A stretch of 64,000 bases of DNA. Source: Brevibacterium ravenspurgense. GTDB taxonomy: Bacteria > Actinomycetota > Actinomycetes > Actinomycetales > Brevibacteriaceae. A model generated the notes under the pieces. That model saw nothing but the letters and a program-made list of their open reading frames with translations. It did not search any database and was not told the origin of the DNA. Location of the stretch: contig NZ_LQQC01000010.1 in the NCBI RefSeq assembly GCF_001584615.1, forward strand, positions 558,001 through 622,000, read 5' to 3'. The translations under genes and the position numbers were made by a program. Of the stretch, positions 42,065 through 50,969 are shown piece by piece; position 1 is the stretch's first letter, and each line of letters begins with the position of its first letter.

Positions 42065-43282
42065 TCACGGCGGGAAGCCCGTGGGCGGCACCAGACGCCA
42101 CAGCAGTGATATCCACAGAAGCTGCAAAACCGTAAACCCGATAAGCGCCGAAGCCAGAGCCGTGCGGGAGCGACTGCGCGCCTGCACCATTGCCAGGCCG
42201 AACATCGGCAGCAGAAGCCGCAGGGTTGAAGTCTGCGGTGTGAAGAACAAGAGCAGGTACACGGCGTAGCCGAAAAGGAACTGCTTCTGCGTCCTGCCGA
42301 TCAGCTCACCCGTCGGACCGAGCGTTCCCCACACGAACAGCAGTATGAGAACAGCGAGGGCAATCGGCCCCCACCAGCCCAGATAGCGCGTCGAGGCCGT
42401 GAGCCACTGGGTGAAGACCTCCGTGTGGCCCGTCCACGCGGCTTCGGTCTTCCGGTAAGCGTCGAATTGTCCTGTGAGCATCCATGCTCCCAGCGGCTGC
42501 AGTACGGCGAAGAAGCACGACAGCACACCTAAAGCCCACGATGCCAGGACTTCCAACAGCGGATACGGCTCTGTCTGCCTGCGCCGGATCCGGTCGAGCA
42601 GGTGAATGAGCATGAAGAACGAAAACGCCACTCCAATGGGCCTGGCGAGGTCCATGAGGAGAACTGCTGGGATGGCAAGAAGATAGCGGCGAGAGTCCAC
42701 GCACAGCAGGGAAAGTGCGAGGAAGAAGATGCCGGTGGCTTCCGAATAGCCGGTCGAGAAAACCGCTGCTGCGGGAAAGAAGAACACGAGCGCGGTGCCG
42801 GCAAGAGCTCGTGCAGGATCTGCGTGCCGCCGGAACAGGTACAGGATCGCAATAGCCGCTGCCAGGGCGAAGATGTGCGACACGATGGGTGAGAGCACCT
42901 TATAGTCAATGCCCGTCATATCGCGCAGCCAGCCGACAATCGTGGGGTGCAGCGGGTAGAACGCCCACTGGTTCTGTGCAACATCCCCGCTGTCGGTCAG
43001 CGGAAGAACGCGGGGGTAGCCCTCGTCAGCTATTCGGCGGTACCAATCGGCATCCCAGAAGCCCAGAAACTCAAAGAAGGTCGGAGGTTTGTTGTCCGAC
43101 CAGAACGTGGGCGCTTGGAAGCGCAGAACAATGCTGAACAGCAGCAGTGTCACCACGCGGCTGACCGCATAGACAACAGTGGCCTGCGCCCATACCGGCA
43201 GGCGAAGAAGAGACGCGGTCAGACTCCGGGCAGAGAAGGCTTCGGGGTACTCCTGCACGGCTTCACTTTTCGGTGCTGACAC
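42065..43282 (-). CDS. PIG-V/GT76-like membrane mannosyltransferase
   Basis: A 405-residue polytopic membrane protein with about nine or ten hydrophobic segments. The N-terminal loop contains FWDADWYRRIADEGYP, the Asp/Trp/Tyr motif of dolichol- or polyprenyl-phosphate-mannose dependent GPI-mannosyltransferase-like enzymes. A second family-like stretch is FYPLHPTIVGWLRD and a third VFSTGYSEATGIFFLALSLL. It should therefore add mannose to a lipid or cell-wall acceptor on the outer face of the membrane; the acceptor is unknown. The start is ambiguous between TTG 43297 and GTG 43282; I chose the GTG. Both overlap the end of the upstream DivIVA-domain gene, so the two are probably co-transcribed. 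Confidence 0.8.
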   Translation of the reverse strand: MSAPKSEAVQEYPEAFSARSLTASLLRLPVWAQATVVYAVSRVVTLLLFSIVLRFQAPTFWSDNKPPTFFEFLGFWDADWYRRIADEGYPRVLPLTDSGDVAQNQWAFYPLHPTIVGWLRDMTGIDYKVLSPIVSHIFALAAAIAILYLFRRHADPARALAGTALVFFFPAAAVFSTGYSEATGIFFLALSLLCVDSRRYLLAIPAVLLMDLARPIGVAFSFFMLIHLLDRIRRRQTEPYPLLEVLASWALGVLSCFFAVLQPLGAWMLTGQFDAYRKTEAAWTGHTEVFTQWLTASTRYLGWWGPIALAVLILLFVWGTLGPTGELIGRTQKQFLFGYAVYLLLFFTPQTSTLRLLLPMFGLAMVQARSRSRTALASALIGFTVLQLLWISLLWRLVPPTGFPP

Positions 43283-43529
43283 CGGCTTCTTCTTCAAGCT
43301 CTTCTATGCGCGCAGTGAGGATGTCAATGGCCTGATCAACCTGGTCCCTGCGGTACCCGCCGAAGGCTGGTGAGAACCGCATCCGGGCGATATCAGCAAC
43401 GGATGCGTCCTTCGGCGGCAGAACGGGTTCGGGTTCGCTCATGCCGGAATCGAAGATGCCGAAAGCTCCGGCTGCAACGGCCGCGAACACGATCAGCGCC
43501 GCGCACACTCCAAGGATCATCCAGGCCAT
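43263..43529 (-). CDS. DivIVA-domain membrane protein
   Basis: An 88-residue protein with one N-terminal membrane helix (ILGVCAALIVFAAVAAGAFG) and a short C-terminal DivIVA-type motif: FSPAFGGYRRDQVDQAIDIL and a coiled helix LTARIEELEEEAG. The FGGYRRDQVD motif is the hallmark of small actinobacterial DivIVA-domain proteins (Rv1209 type), thought to bind membrane curvature or the growth zone. It has no room for the long coiled coil of true DivIVA/Wag31. It lies between the FolP2-like gene and the mannosyltransferase gene, all minus strand. A role in polar growth or septation is inference. Confidence 0.88.
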   Translation of the reverse strand: MAWMILGVCAALIVFAAVAAGAFGIFDSGMSEPEPVLPPKDASVADIARMRFSPAFGGYRRDQVDQAIDILTARIEELEEEAGVSTEK

Positions 43530-43551
43530 GCGTCTATGCTCTCACACGCTT

Positions 43552-44424
43552 TCAGCGCAGTCCTCGCTGTGCGCTGACAGGCGGTTTGAGGCCGCGTATG
43601 CCGACAACCACGTCAATCGCCTGACGTGTTTCAGCCGTGTCATGCGTGCGGATAATGGCGGCACCCGCATCGACTGCAAGCGCCGTGGCCGCAATAGTGG
43701 CGGCAAGCCGGTCATCCGGTCCTTGTGAACCGACGAGCTCTCCCACAAAGTCCTTGCGCGAAATCGCGAGCATCACGGCGCTCTCACCTGCGGTGAGCAT
43801 GCCCAGGTCCCGCATAACAGCGGCCGACTGGTACGTGTTCTTCCCAAAATCGGGTGTGGGGTCGAGAATGATGGCTCGTTCGTCAACACCCGCCTCGAGG
43901 GCACGTACACGCAGCCGCTCAAGCCCCGCCATGACGGCCGGCATGACATCTGCAGAGGACAGGCCCAACCGGTTGCGATGAGCGTCCGTCCGGGGAGTCA
44001 GGCCCCCGGTGTGGGAGCAGACCAGGCCGACCTCCGCCTCGGCGGCGGCGTGTGCGACATCAGGATCCGCACCCGCCCACGTGTCGTTGATGAGCCCGGC
44101 ACCGGCCTCGGCAGCAGCGCGAGCCACCGGTGCGCGGTAGGTGTCGCAGGAGATGAGCACGTCCGGGTACTCCTTGGCCAAAGCCGAGATGACCGGCGCG
44201 ACCAAAGCGATTTCTTCGTCTGCCGACACAGCCGGTCCGCGCCCGGCCCTCACTCCCCCGATGTCGAGGATCCGCGCACCTTCCCGGACCGCCTCCTCGG
44301 CAGAGCAGAGTGCATCGTCCACGGTTGCCGCAGACGTGTAGAACGAGTCCGTCGACCGGTTGATGACAGCCATGATGACCGGCTGCAGGGGTCCGGCCTC
44401 AACCCCGCGAATTCTGAACGTCAC
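43552..44424 (-). CDS. folP2: FolP2-type dihydropteroate-synthase-like protein
   Basis: A 290-residue TIM-barrel protein of the pterin-binding family. The first DHPS signature reads VIMAVINRSTDSFYTSA where active enzymes show IMG-x-x-N-x-x-P-D-S-F; the second (ILDIGGVRAGRG) keeps DIGG. LISCDTYRAPVA and LINDTWAGADPD are present, as is IIRTHD near the C-terminus. Differences in the PABA loop and the missing proline suggest the FolP2 paralogue, which in mycobacteria is not thought to supply DHPS activity. The active folP1 would be outside the window. GTG 44424 overlaps the LOG-family gene stop (GTGA). I cannot exclude residual activity. Confidence 0.85.
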   Translation of the reverse strand: MTFRIRGVEAGPLQPVIMAVINRSTDSFYTSAATVDDALCSAEEAVREGARILDIGGVRAGRGPAVSADEEIALVAPVISALAKEYPDVLISCDTYRAPVARAAAEAGAGLINDTWAGADPDVAHAAAEAEVGLVCSHTGGLTPRTDAHRNRLGLSSADVMPAVMAGLERLRVRALEAGVDERAIILDPTPDFGKNTYQSAAVMRDLGMLTAGESAVMLAISRKDFVGELVGSQGPDDRLAATIAATALAVDAGAAIIRTHDTAETRQAIDVVVGIRGLKPPVSAQRGLR

Positions 44425-45197
44425 GGACGGAAACGACCGGTGGGAATCGGCTGGTCGGCAGACTCCTGAATGAAGGCAATTGCCTCATCCACCGAATCCG
44501 TCAGATGGAACAGATCGACATCGCCGGGAGAAATCGTTCCCTTGTCGACGAGTGTTGTGGTGATCCAAGCAACGAGCCCCGACCAGAAGTCCGTTCCCAT
44601 GAGAACCACCGGATAGCGGTTCTTCTTGCGTGTCTGCACCAGTGTGAGAGCCTCAAACAGCTCATCAAGAGTACCGAAGCCGCCGGGCAGCACAATCGCG
44701 GCCGAGGAGTACTTCATGAACATCGTCTTGCGCACGAAGAAGTAGCGGAAGTTGATGCCGATGCCCACATAGGGGTTGAGCCCCGATTCAAACGGCAGTT
44801 CGATGCCCAGGCCCACCGAGGTTCCTTCGGCTTCCGCTGCACCCTTGCTGCCGCCCTCCATGACACCGGGCCCACCGCCGGTGACAACCGCGTATCCCTC
44901 GTCCACGAGCCTGCGACCGAGCTCTTCAGCCAGGGCGTACTCTTCCGTGCCTTCGTTCAGACGGGCCGAACCGAAGATCGACACTGCCGTCGGCAGACCC
45001 GCCAGCGAACTGAAGCCCTCAATGAACTCCGCGTGGATCCGCATGGTCCGCCACGGGTCTTCGTGCACCCAGCCAGAGTCAGGGCGGTTGTCCAACAGTC
45101 GCTGGTCGGCCGTGGTTTCGGGCACGTGCTGGCTGCTCAGGTGCAGTGAGCCCTTCGTGTAGAAGAATTCGTCGTTCGGGATGTCTGAGCTGGTCAT
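44421..45197 (-). CDS. LOG-family nucleotide-processing protein (TIGR00730)
   Basis: A 258-residue Rossmann-fold protein of the LOG (lonely guy) family. Diagnostic motifs are GGGPGVMEGGSKGAAEAEG and the PGGxGTxxE motif LPGGFGTLDELFEALTLVQ. Related proteins are cytokinin riboside monophosphate phosphoribohydrolases, or bacterial nucleotide 5'-monophosphate nucleosidases of the PpnN type. The actinobacterial group at this locus (Rv1205 type, from memory) includes a cytokinin-producing enzyme. AAAGGA precedes the ATG, and the stop overlaps the FolP2-like start, so the two are coupled. gltA lies 61 bases upstream behind a hairpin. Which nucleotide it uses is not visible. Confidence 0.88.
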   Translation of the reverse strand: MTSSDIPNDEFFYTKGSLHLSSQHVPETTADQRLLDNRPDSGWVHEDPWRTMRIHAEFIEGFSSLAGLPTAVSIFGSARLNEGTEEYALAEELGRRLVDEGYAVVTGGGPGVMEGGSKGAAEAEGTSVGLGIELPFESGLNPYVGIGINFRYFFVRKTMFMKYSSAAIVLPGGFGTLDELFEALTLVQTRKKNRYPVVLMGTDFWSGLVAWITTTLVDKGTISPGDVDLFHLTDSVDEAIAFIQESADQPIPTGRFRP

Positions 45198-45211
45198 TGT
45201 GTCCTTTCACG

Positions 45212-45246
45212 AAAAAGACGGGGCGGGCACAGTGCCTCACCCCGCC
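45212..45246 (-). terminator. Terminator or attenuator between gltA and the LOG gene
   Basis: On the minus strand GGCGGG (45241-45246 on +) pairs with CCCGCC (45222-45227 on +), with an inner GGCAC/GTGCC stem. Five T residues lie a few bases past it. The LOG gene's own ribosome site begins just after, so readthrough would let gltA transcripts continue. Confidence 0.55.
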
Positions 45247-45258
45247 TTCACCCAGCCG

Positions 45259-46539
45259 TTAGTTTGACGGGTAGGTGCGAAGCTTTTCGCCGGTGTAGAT
45301 CTGGCGCGGACGGCCGATGCGGGTGGTGTCGTCGCCGCGCATTTCAATCCACTGGGCAATCCAGCCGGGCAGACGCCCCATGGCGAAGATCACCGTGAAC
45401 ATGTCGGTGGGGAATCCGAGCGCTTTGTAGATCAGACCCGTGTAGAAGTCGACGTTCGGGTACAGCTTGCGGCTGACGAAGTAGTCGTCGTCAAGCGCAA
45501 CCTTTTCCAGAGCTGTAGCAAGGTCCAGGAGGTCGTCGTTGCCGCCCTGCTCTTCGATGATGTCGTGGGCGGTCTGCTTGATGATGGCAGCGCGCGGGTC
45601 GTAGTTCTTGTACACGCGGTGGCCGAAGCCCATGAGGCGTACACCGCGCTCCTTGTTCTTGACCCGCTCCATGTAGCTTTCAGCGCCGTCATCGGACTGC
45701 GAAATCTCTTCGAGCATTTCGAGCACCGCGGAGTTCGCGCCGCCGTGCAGAGGGCCTGCCAGAGCGTTGATGCCGGCTACAACCGACTGGTAGAGGTTTG
45801 CTTCGGACGAGCCGACCAGGCGAACCGACGATGTCGAGCAGTTCTGTTCGTGGTCTGCGTGCAGGATGAACAGAAGGTCGAGTGCCTTGCGGACGTTCTC
45901 GCTGGATGCGTATTCTTCACCGCTTACACCGAAGTTGCTGCGGAAGAAGTTGCCGACCAGGCCGTACTGCGGTTCGGGGCGCAGGACCGAGTCGACGCCG
46001 AAGCGGCGGCGGTGGGCCAGGGCCGTCAAGACGGGCATGGCGCCGAGCAGGCGAACGGCGGCTTCTTCCATCTGTGCGTCGTCGTAGACGTCGATGGTGT
46101 CCTGGTTGAAGGTGCCCAGCGCCGAAACGGCGGTCGAGAGGATCGACATGGGGTGGGCGTCTTCCGGCATTGCGGCGACGAGGTCGTAGATGCCCTGCGG
46201 GACTTCGACGTGCTGGGCGATGCGCTCCTCGAACGACTTCAGCTGTTCGGCGGTGGGCAGTTCGCCCTTGATGAGGAGGTAGGCGACTTCGACGAAGGAT
46301 GCGTTCTCGGCGAGGTCTTCGATGGCGTACCCGCGGTAGCGCAGGATGCCTTCGTCACCGTCGATGAAGGTGATGGCGGAGGTCGACGAGGCGGTGTTGC
46401 CAAAGCCGGGGTCGAAGGTGACGCGGTCGGTTTCAGCCAGGAGCTTGCTGATGTTCAGCCCCTCAGTACCGGCTGTTGATTCGACGCCTTCGAGTTCGAG
46501 TTCATGGTCATCTACCCGCAGGAAGCCGTCTGCCGCCAT
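45259..46539 (-). CDS. gltA: Citrate synthase
   Basis: A 426-residue type II citrate synthase condensing acetyl-CoA and oxaloacetate at the entry of the TCA cycle. The catalytic histidines lie in ILHADHEQNCSTSSVR and GPLHGGANSAVLEM, and the active-site Asp region is GFPTDMFTVIFAMGRLPGWI. ATG 46539 is set by AGAGGAG six bases upstream; nine extra in-frame codons upstream lack a ribosome site. The leader of about 60-70 bases and an A/T-rich promoter patch separate it from dapC. The 426-residue length is standard. Together with kgd and the isocitrate dehydrogenase gene it covers key oxidative TCA steps. Confidence 0.96.
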   Translation of the reverse strand: MAADGFLRVDDHELELEGVESTAGTEGLNISKLLAETDRVTFDPGFGNTASSTSAITFIDGDEGILRYRGYAIEDLAENASFVEVAYLLIKGELPTAEQLKSFEERIAQHVEVPQGIYDLVAAMPEDAHPMSILSTAVSALGTFNQDTIDVYDDAQMEEAAVRLLGAMPVLTALAHRRRFGVDSVLRPEPQYGLVGNFFRSNFGVSGEEYASSENVRKALDLLFILHADHEQNCSTSSVRLVGSSEANLYQSVVAGINALAGPLHGGANSAVLEMLEEISQSDDGAESYMERVKNKERGVRLMGFGHRVYKNYDPRAAIIKQTAHDIIEEQGGNDDLLDLATALEKVALDDDYFVSRKLYPNVDFYTGLIYKALGFPTDMFTVIFAMGRLPGWIAQWIEMRGDDTTRIGRPRQIYTGEKLRTYPSN

Positions 46540-46609
46540 TGATTCTCCTCTGTTCGAACTTCGCACGCTCTGTTCCGCTGTGGTTCAGAGACATGAAGAA
46601 GATTACCTA

Positions 46610-46615
46610 ATTGTA
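46610..46615 (-). promoter_or_regulatory. Probable -10 element of gltA
   Basis: TACAAT on the minus strand, 71 bases before the gltA ATG, within an A/T-rich patch (46595-46635) that stands out from the genome. The -35 is poor (TCTCAG at 17-base spacing), which suggests activator dependence or a different sigma factor. Confidence 0.45.
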
Positions 46616-46644
46616 GAAAAAACAGTAAATCACTGAGAGTTCAC

Positions 46645-47784
46645 TCAACGTGTGGTAGCTGAGCTTCCGCGCAGCCTCTCAGCCGCCGCGCGGATCCTTT
46701 CGTCCGGTGCTGTCAGTGCCAGCCGGACGTGCTGCTGACCCTCGGGTCCGTAGATGAAGCCGGGGCCTGCCATGATGCCCAGCCCTGCCAGCCATTCGAG
46801 TGTTGCCATGCAGTCTTCGCCCCGGGTTGCCCACAGGTACAGGCCCGCTTCCGAATGGTCGATGCGCAGGCCCGCTTGTTCGACTGCCGGCCGCAGAAGC
46901 TCGCGACGACGCCGGTAGATGTCGCGCTGCCGCTGCCAGTGCGCGTCGTCATTCAGCGCGGCGATCATCGCCGCCTGCACGGGTGCGGGAACGATCATTC
47001 CCTGGTGTTTGCGGGTGGTGGTCAGTTCCCGGATGAGCACGCGGTCGCCCGTGACGAATGATGCGCGATAGCCGGCGAGGTTAGACTGCTTCGACAGCGA
47101 ATAGACGCTCAGCACGCCGGAATAGTCATCGCCGACGACCTCAGTGTCGAGCACCGACGGGGTTGGGCGGTCCTCGGTCCAGTTGAGAGCTGCGTAGCAT
47201 TCGTCGCCGGCGACCACGGTGCCGCAGCGACGCGCTTCTGCGATGACAGCCCGAAGCTCTTCAGCCGAATCTACGCGGCCTGTGGGATTGCCCGGCGAAT
47301 TGAGCCACAGGAGGCCCACACCTTCCAGCGATGCTCCCGCAGCAATGTCTGCTGCATTGATGCGCACACATTCAACACCGGCAAGGCGCGCACCGATTTC
47401 ATATGTGGGGTATGCCTGCGACGGGCATGCCACGCGCAGTCCCAGCTGAGCGAGCCCCAGCAGGCTCGGCAGGGATGCGACGAACTCTTTCGACCCGACC
47501 GTCGGCAGGATTTCGCTGGCGGCATCAAGCTCGATTCCACGAACCCGCTGTGACCAGCCCGCAATTGCTTCGCGCAGCTGCGCCGTGCCGTCAGTTGTGG
47601 GATAGCCCGGGGCATCTGATGCCGCCCGCAGGGCTTCCTGTATGAGTTCCGGTGTGGGATCGATGGGTGTGCCAATTGAGATGTCGACAACCCCATCGGG
47701 GTGAGCTTCGGCGGTCTGCCGTACGGCGGCCAGCCGATCCCACGGGTAGGCCTCCAGGTGAAGGCCGTAGCGTTCGTAGGTCAC
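46645..47784 (-). CDS. dapC: Succinyldiaminopimelate aminotransferase (DapC-like)
   Basis: A 379-residue fold-type I aminotransferase of the DapC group, expected to act in lysine/diaminopimelate synthesis. Landmarks: [20 protein letters not shown] at the start, [14 protein letters not shown] for the Asn loop, [13 protein letters not shown] for the cofactor Asp, and the PLP lysine in [20 protein letters not shown]. The SLSKxSNLAGYR form is typical of DapC. GTG 47784 overlaps the stop of the ferredoxin gene (GTGA), reproducing the fdx-dapC pair I recall from other actinobacteria (Rv1177-Rv1178). The function is supported by the family and synteny but not tested here; a general aminotransferase would be the alternative. 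Confidence 0.9.
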   Translation of the reverse strand: MTYERYGLHLEAYPWDRLAAVRQTAEAHPDGVVDISIGTPIDPTPELIQEALRAASDAPGYPTTDGTAQLREAIAGWSQRVRGIELDAASEILPTVGSKEFVASLPSLLGLAQLGLRVACPSQAYPTYEIGARLAGVECVRINAADIAAGASLEGVGLLWLNSPGNPTGRVDSAEELRAVIAEARRCGTVVAGDECYAALNWTEDRPTPSVLDTEVVGDDYSGVLSVYSLSKQSNLAGYRASFVTGDRVLIRELTTTRKHQGMIVPAPVQAAMIAALNDDAHWQRQRDIYRRRRELLRPAVEQAGLRIDHSEAGLYLWATRGEDCMATLEWLAGLGIMAGPGFIYGPEGQQHVRLALTAPDERIRAAAERLRGSSATTR

Positions 47785-48107
47785 TCGTCGTGTTCCTGCT
47801 TGGGCAACGCTGCAACGATCGGGTGGTCATAGTCGACCTTGCCGACACCGGCGGCTCCTCCGGGCGAACCGAGGTCGTTGAAGAAGTCGACGTTGGCCGT
47901 GTAGTACTCGGCCCACTCTTCGGGGACGTCGTCTTCGTAGTAGATGGCCTCAACCGGGCAGACAGGTTCGCAGGCGCCGCAGTCCACGCATTCGTCGGGG
48001 TGGATGTAGAGCATCCGCTCGCCTTCGTAGATGCAGTCGACGGGACATTCGTCAACGCAGGCGAGGTCTTTGAGGTCGACGCAGGGCTGGGCAATGATGT
48101 AGGTCAC
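47781..48107 (-). CDS. fdxA: Seven-iron ferredoxin FdxA/FdxC
   Basis: A 108-residue ferredoxin with a 3Fe-4S plus 4Fe-4S arrangement. The first cluster Cys set is in [19 protein letters not shown] (third position spacing as in 7Fe ferredoxins), the second in [18 protein letters not shown]. The C-terminal extension ([20 protein letters not shown]) is the conserved tail of actinobacterial FdxA. It is a soluble electron carrier; partners might be redox enzymes, cytochromes P450 or nitroreductases. GTG 48107 has AAGGAG five bases away. The stop overlaps the dapC start. It is divergent from the GNAT gene. Confidence 0.95.
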   Translation of the reverse strand: MTYIIAQPCVDLKDLACVDECPVDCIYEGERMLYIHPDECVDCGACEPVCPVEAIYYEDDVPEEWAEYYTANVDFFNDLGSPGGAAGVGKVDYDHPIVAALPKQEHDE

Positions 48108-48227
48108 TGGGACTCCTTCTGCTGAGCGTGGAGTGACACGCTCCCGGCGGCATTCGTCTGTTCCAAGGGTACTCCCCCGCTAAGGTGGTGACGTTCATGG
48201 TCTGGATACACCTCGGAGGTCACAGGA

Positions 48228-49301
48228 GTGTTTGAGCCGCAGCCGGGAATGCGGGTCGTCGTCCGCTACAGCGACGGCGGGCAGCTGACAGACGCTCTCG
48301 GCCACGTTCTCGCAGCCGATGCCGACTCCGTGACAGTTGACTCCAAGCGCGGTCCCGTGCGGATCGAGCGGGCCTCCATTGAGCTCGCACATGAAATCCC
48401 GCCGGCACCTCAACGACCCGGGCCTGTCCATTCAACCGTGTCAGCTGCGGATCTGCGCCGCATTTCAGCGCAGGTGTGGCTGCCGGGCGAAAGCGTGTGG
48501 CTCAACCGGGACGCGGTTGCCGAAGAGCTCACCTCGGATGAGGGCGCGATCTCCTCTGTTGAGTCCGGCTGGCTCCTGCGCGCCGCCCCCGGGGCCGGTG
48601 CTCGCGCGAACTCCGCTCTTGTGCTCACCGACCCGCAGGTCCCCGCGGAAGAGGCACTCGGAGCAGTCGAGAAGTGGTACATAGATCGGGGCCTTCCCCC
48701 GGCCCTGCAGATCTTTTCGGGTGAGGCAGAAGGAGAACTCGACTCCGCCTCGGCCCAGGTGTCCGGGCTGCTGCGACCGGCGGGGTTTTCGCCCAGCGAC
48801 ACGTGGCTCACGATGACCGCTCCAGCCCGCGACGTCGGGGGTGCCGCACAGCCGCCGCAGGGCCTGGAGATCGTGCAGTCCGATCAGGCTCACTCTGTGC
48901 ACTTGGCCGCGTGGGGGCATGACGACACTGAGGACATGCGCGCGCTCCTGTACAGTGCACCGCAGGTGATTTTTCTCTCAGCCGTTGCAGTGCACCCGGA
49001 CGGGTCGAAATCGCTCGTGGGCGTTGTCCGGCTGGCTATCGCCAGCAAGTGGGGCTGGTTGGACAATCTGGTTGTCAATCCCCAGCTGCGCCGCCGAGGT
49101 GCCGGGAAGGCTCTCGTGCAGGCCGCCGCCCGCTTGGCCTCAGTTCAGGGCATTCGCTCGATCGGCTGCGATGTTCTCGCAGCAAACGAAGAGGCAACAG
49201 CACTCCTGGCCGGATTGGGCTTTAAGGAGCACCACCGCTTCTGGTTCGCCGTCCAGGAGGCCGCTGCCGGCGGCAACACTGAGCAGCCCGCGGGGGCTTA
49301 G
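48228..49301 (+). CDS. GNAT acetyltransferase with N-terminal SH3-like domain
   Basis: A 357-residue protein. Residues 1-55 (MRVVVRYSDGGQLTDALGHV, SKRGPVRIERASI) look like a small beta-barrel or SH3-like module. The C-terminal third is a GNAT domain: LVGVVRLAIASKWGWLDNLV, then VNPQLRRRGAGKALVQAAAR with the acetyl-CoA binding R-x-x-G-x-G/A, and ANEEATALLAGLGF. The middle region is less conserved. GTG 48228 is supported by GGAGGT seven bases upstream. It is divergent from the ferredoxin gene and its TAG overlaps the VanW gene's stop by three bases. Substrate unknown. Confidence 0.8.
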   Translation: MFEPQPGMRVVVRYSDGGQLTDALGHVLAADADSVTVDSKRGPVRIERASIELAHEIPPAPQRPGPVHSTVSAADLRRISAQVWLPGESVWLNRDAVAEELTSDEGAISSVESGWLLRAAPGAGARANSALVLTDPQVPAEEALGAVEKWYIDRGLPPALQIFSGEAEGELDSASAQVSGLLRPAGFSPSDTWLTMTAPARDVGGAAQPPQGLEIVQSDQAHSVHLAAWGHDDTEDMRALLYSAPQVIFLSAVAVHPDGSKSLVGVVRLAIASKWGWLDNLVVNPQLRRRGAGKALVQAAARLASVQGIRSIGCDVLAANEEATALLAGLGFKEHHRFWFAVQEAAAGGNTEQPAGA

Positions 49302-50968
49302 TCGCAGACGATCCTGTTGACCGGGCTGTAGACGGTCGTGAACTGGTCCTTGGTCACTTTGCCGGTCTCAATGTTCTTCATGGTGCGGTAAATGGTGATC
49401 GACCATCCGCCCCGAGGAGACTGCGGCTTGCAGCTTGGTCCGGATTTCTTCACGGTTGCCGGGCTCGTGTGGGCAAAGCGGCCCGAGGCGCCGGCTTCGA
49501 CTTCGAGAGTCTTCTCGCCCTTGATCTCCGCATTGACCTTGCCGCCGGACACTGACATGTGCAGAACAACCGGTTTGTCCGAGGTGTTGGTGAAGGCCAT
49601 GTCAATCGAATGCCAGTCAAGGGTGGATTCGCGGCCCTCCGGGTAGCGCGAAATATAGCGTGAGTGAGCCTTGTGCTCGTCCAGCTGCATACCGGAGAAG
49701 AACGCGGCGTTGAACAGCGTTGTTGACACCTGCGAAACACCGCCGCCGTAGTCTTCTTTCATTTCTCCGCCGGAGATCACACCGGCTTTGCGATAGCCGT
49801 TGGCGGCGGTGCGCTGTCCGAGTGCTTTGTTCAGGCTGAACTGTTCACCCGGTTGGACAACGGTGCCGTCAACCTTGGCGGATGCGACCTTGAGGTTGGT
49901 GTCACGGCCGGCCTGAGACGAATACGGGGTGGAGAACTTGCCCATCGTCTCCATCTTCATGTTTTTCGCATCGTCAGTCGTAAACGATGCTTTCTCCGTG
50001 GTCAACGCCAGTTCAGCCGTGCGGTTCTCTGCTTTCAGCGCGGCATCGACGGCCTTCGCCACGTCAGCGTCTTTCGCCGAGATCCCGTCCTTGGACGGCA
50101 CAACCGACAGTTTCCCATCAGAGAATTCAAAGCTGGCGTTCTGCGCTTTTTCGCCCACGCCCTTGTTCTCTTTGAACAGCGAGGTCTTCAAAGCCTTGCC
50201 GTCGAGCTCGAGGGCAAGTTCAGAATCGCGCGGCGTGAAAGAAGCTGCCTTCGCAATCGCCTTGGGTGAGAGTTTGAGGCTTTCGCCGGACTTTTCGCCC
50301 GTCGACTTCAGGGTCACAGGCGATGCGACAGCCGGTTCTGCGATCTCGGTTTTCGCCTTCTGCGCTTCGGTATCCGTGATGTCCGGTTCGACGGTCTCAG
50401 CCTTAGCGCTCAGGGGTTTGCCGTTCTGTGCGGGCCACTGAGTTTCGATGGCCTCGACAATGCTGTCGGCAGTGACTTCACGGCCGTCTGCGCCTTCCGT
50501 GACTTCTGGCTTTTCACCAGAGAAAGCCAGTTCGGCGTTCTTCGGCTCCACGCTCAAGTCCTCGGCAAGAGACTTCGCCGCGGTATCAAGTGCTGATTGG
50601 TCGTATTCGAGTGCCAGCGGTTTGTCGTGCTCACTGCCGGACAGCGCGCGGAAAATGTCGACCGGGTTGAACCGCGGGCCGATGAACTCATCCACGGTGT
50701 CTTCGGCCGAAAAGCCCAGCGACACATCGTCAGGAGAAAATTCAGCTTCCGAATCCTCGTCCGCACTCAGCGCAACCGGCTCCTGGGCCCTTTCCGCAAG
50801 CCCCTCATCGAGAGCCTTCACGGCCTCGTCCCGGCTCATCGACCCGATGTCGATGCCGGCAACATGAGTTCCGGCCGGAACAGACCGACCCGTCCAAAAG
50901 GCCAGGGCCGCATAGCCGATGAGAACAACGGCAACGGCCGTCAGGGTTCCCCACAGAGCTTTTGACAT
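49298..50968 (-). CDS. VanW-family membrane-anchored envelope protein
   Basis: A 556-residue protein with one N-terminal membrane helix (about residues 5-27, ALWGTLTAVAVVLIGYAALA) and an outside portion. It shows two PG-binding-like repeats (about 40-330) rich in Ala/Lys/Glu and then a VanW domain with FSLNKALGQRTAANGYRKAG, GGGVSQVSTTLFNAAFFSGM and RYPEGRESTLDW. The C-terminal part is a small beta-rich domain with two Cys (SGPSCKPQS and the terminal RIVCD), perhaps disulfide-linked. VanW proteins are linked with cell-wall metabolism and glycopeptide resistance clusters, but their activity is unknown. It directly follows mshB (one base between). Confidence 0.86.
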   Translation of the reverse strand: MSKALWGTLTAVAVVLIGYAALAFWTGRSVPAGTHVAGIDIGSMSRDEAVKALDEGLAERAQEPVALSADEDSEAEFSPDDVSLGFSAEDTVDEFIGPRFNPVDIFRALSGSEHDKPLALEYDQSALDTAAKSLAEDLSVEPKNAELAFSGEKPEVTEGADGREVTADSIVEAIETQWPAQNGKPLSAKAETVEPDITDTEAQKAKTEIAEPAVASPVTLKSTGEKSGESLKLSPKAIAKAASFTPRDSELALELDGKALKTSLFKENKGVGEKAQNASFEFSDGKLSVVPSKDGISAKDADVAKAVDAALKAENRTAELALTTEKASFTTDDAKNMKMETMGKFSTPYSSQAGRDTNLKVASAKVDGTVVQPGEQFSLNKALGQRTAANGYRKAGVISGGEMKEDYGGGVSQVSTTLFNAAFFSGMQLDEHKAHSRYISRYPEGRESTLDWHSIDMAFTNTSDKPVVLHMSVSGGKVNAEIKGEKTLEVEAGASGRFAHTSPATVKKSGPSCKPQSPRGGWSITIYRTMKNIETGKVTKDQFTTVYSPVNRIVCD

Positions 50969-50969
50969 A

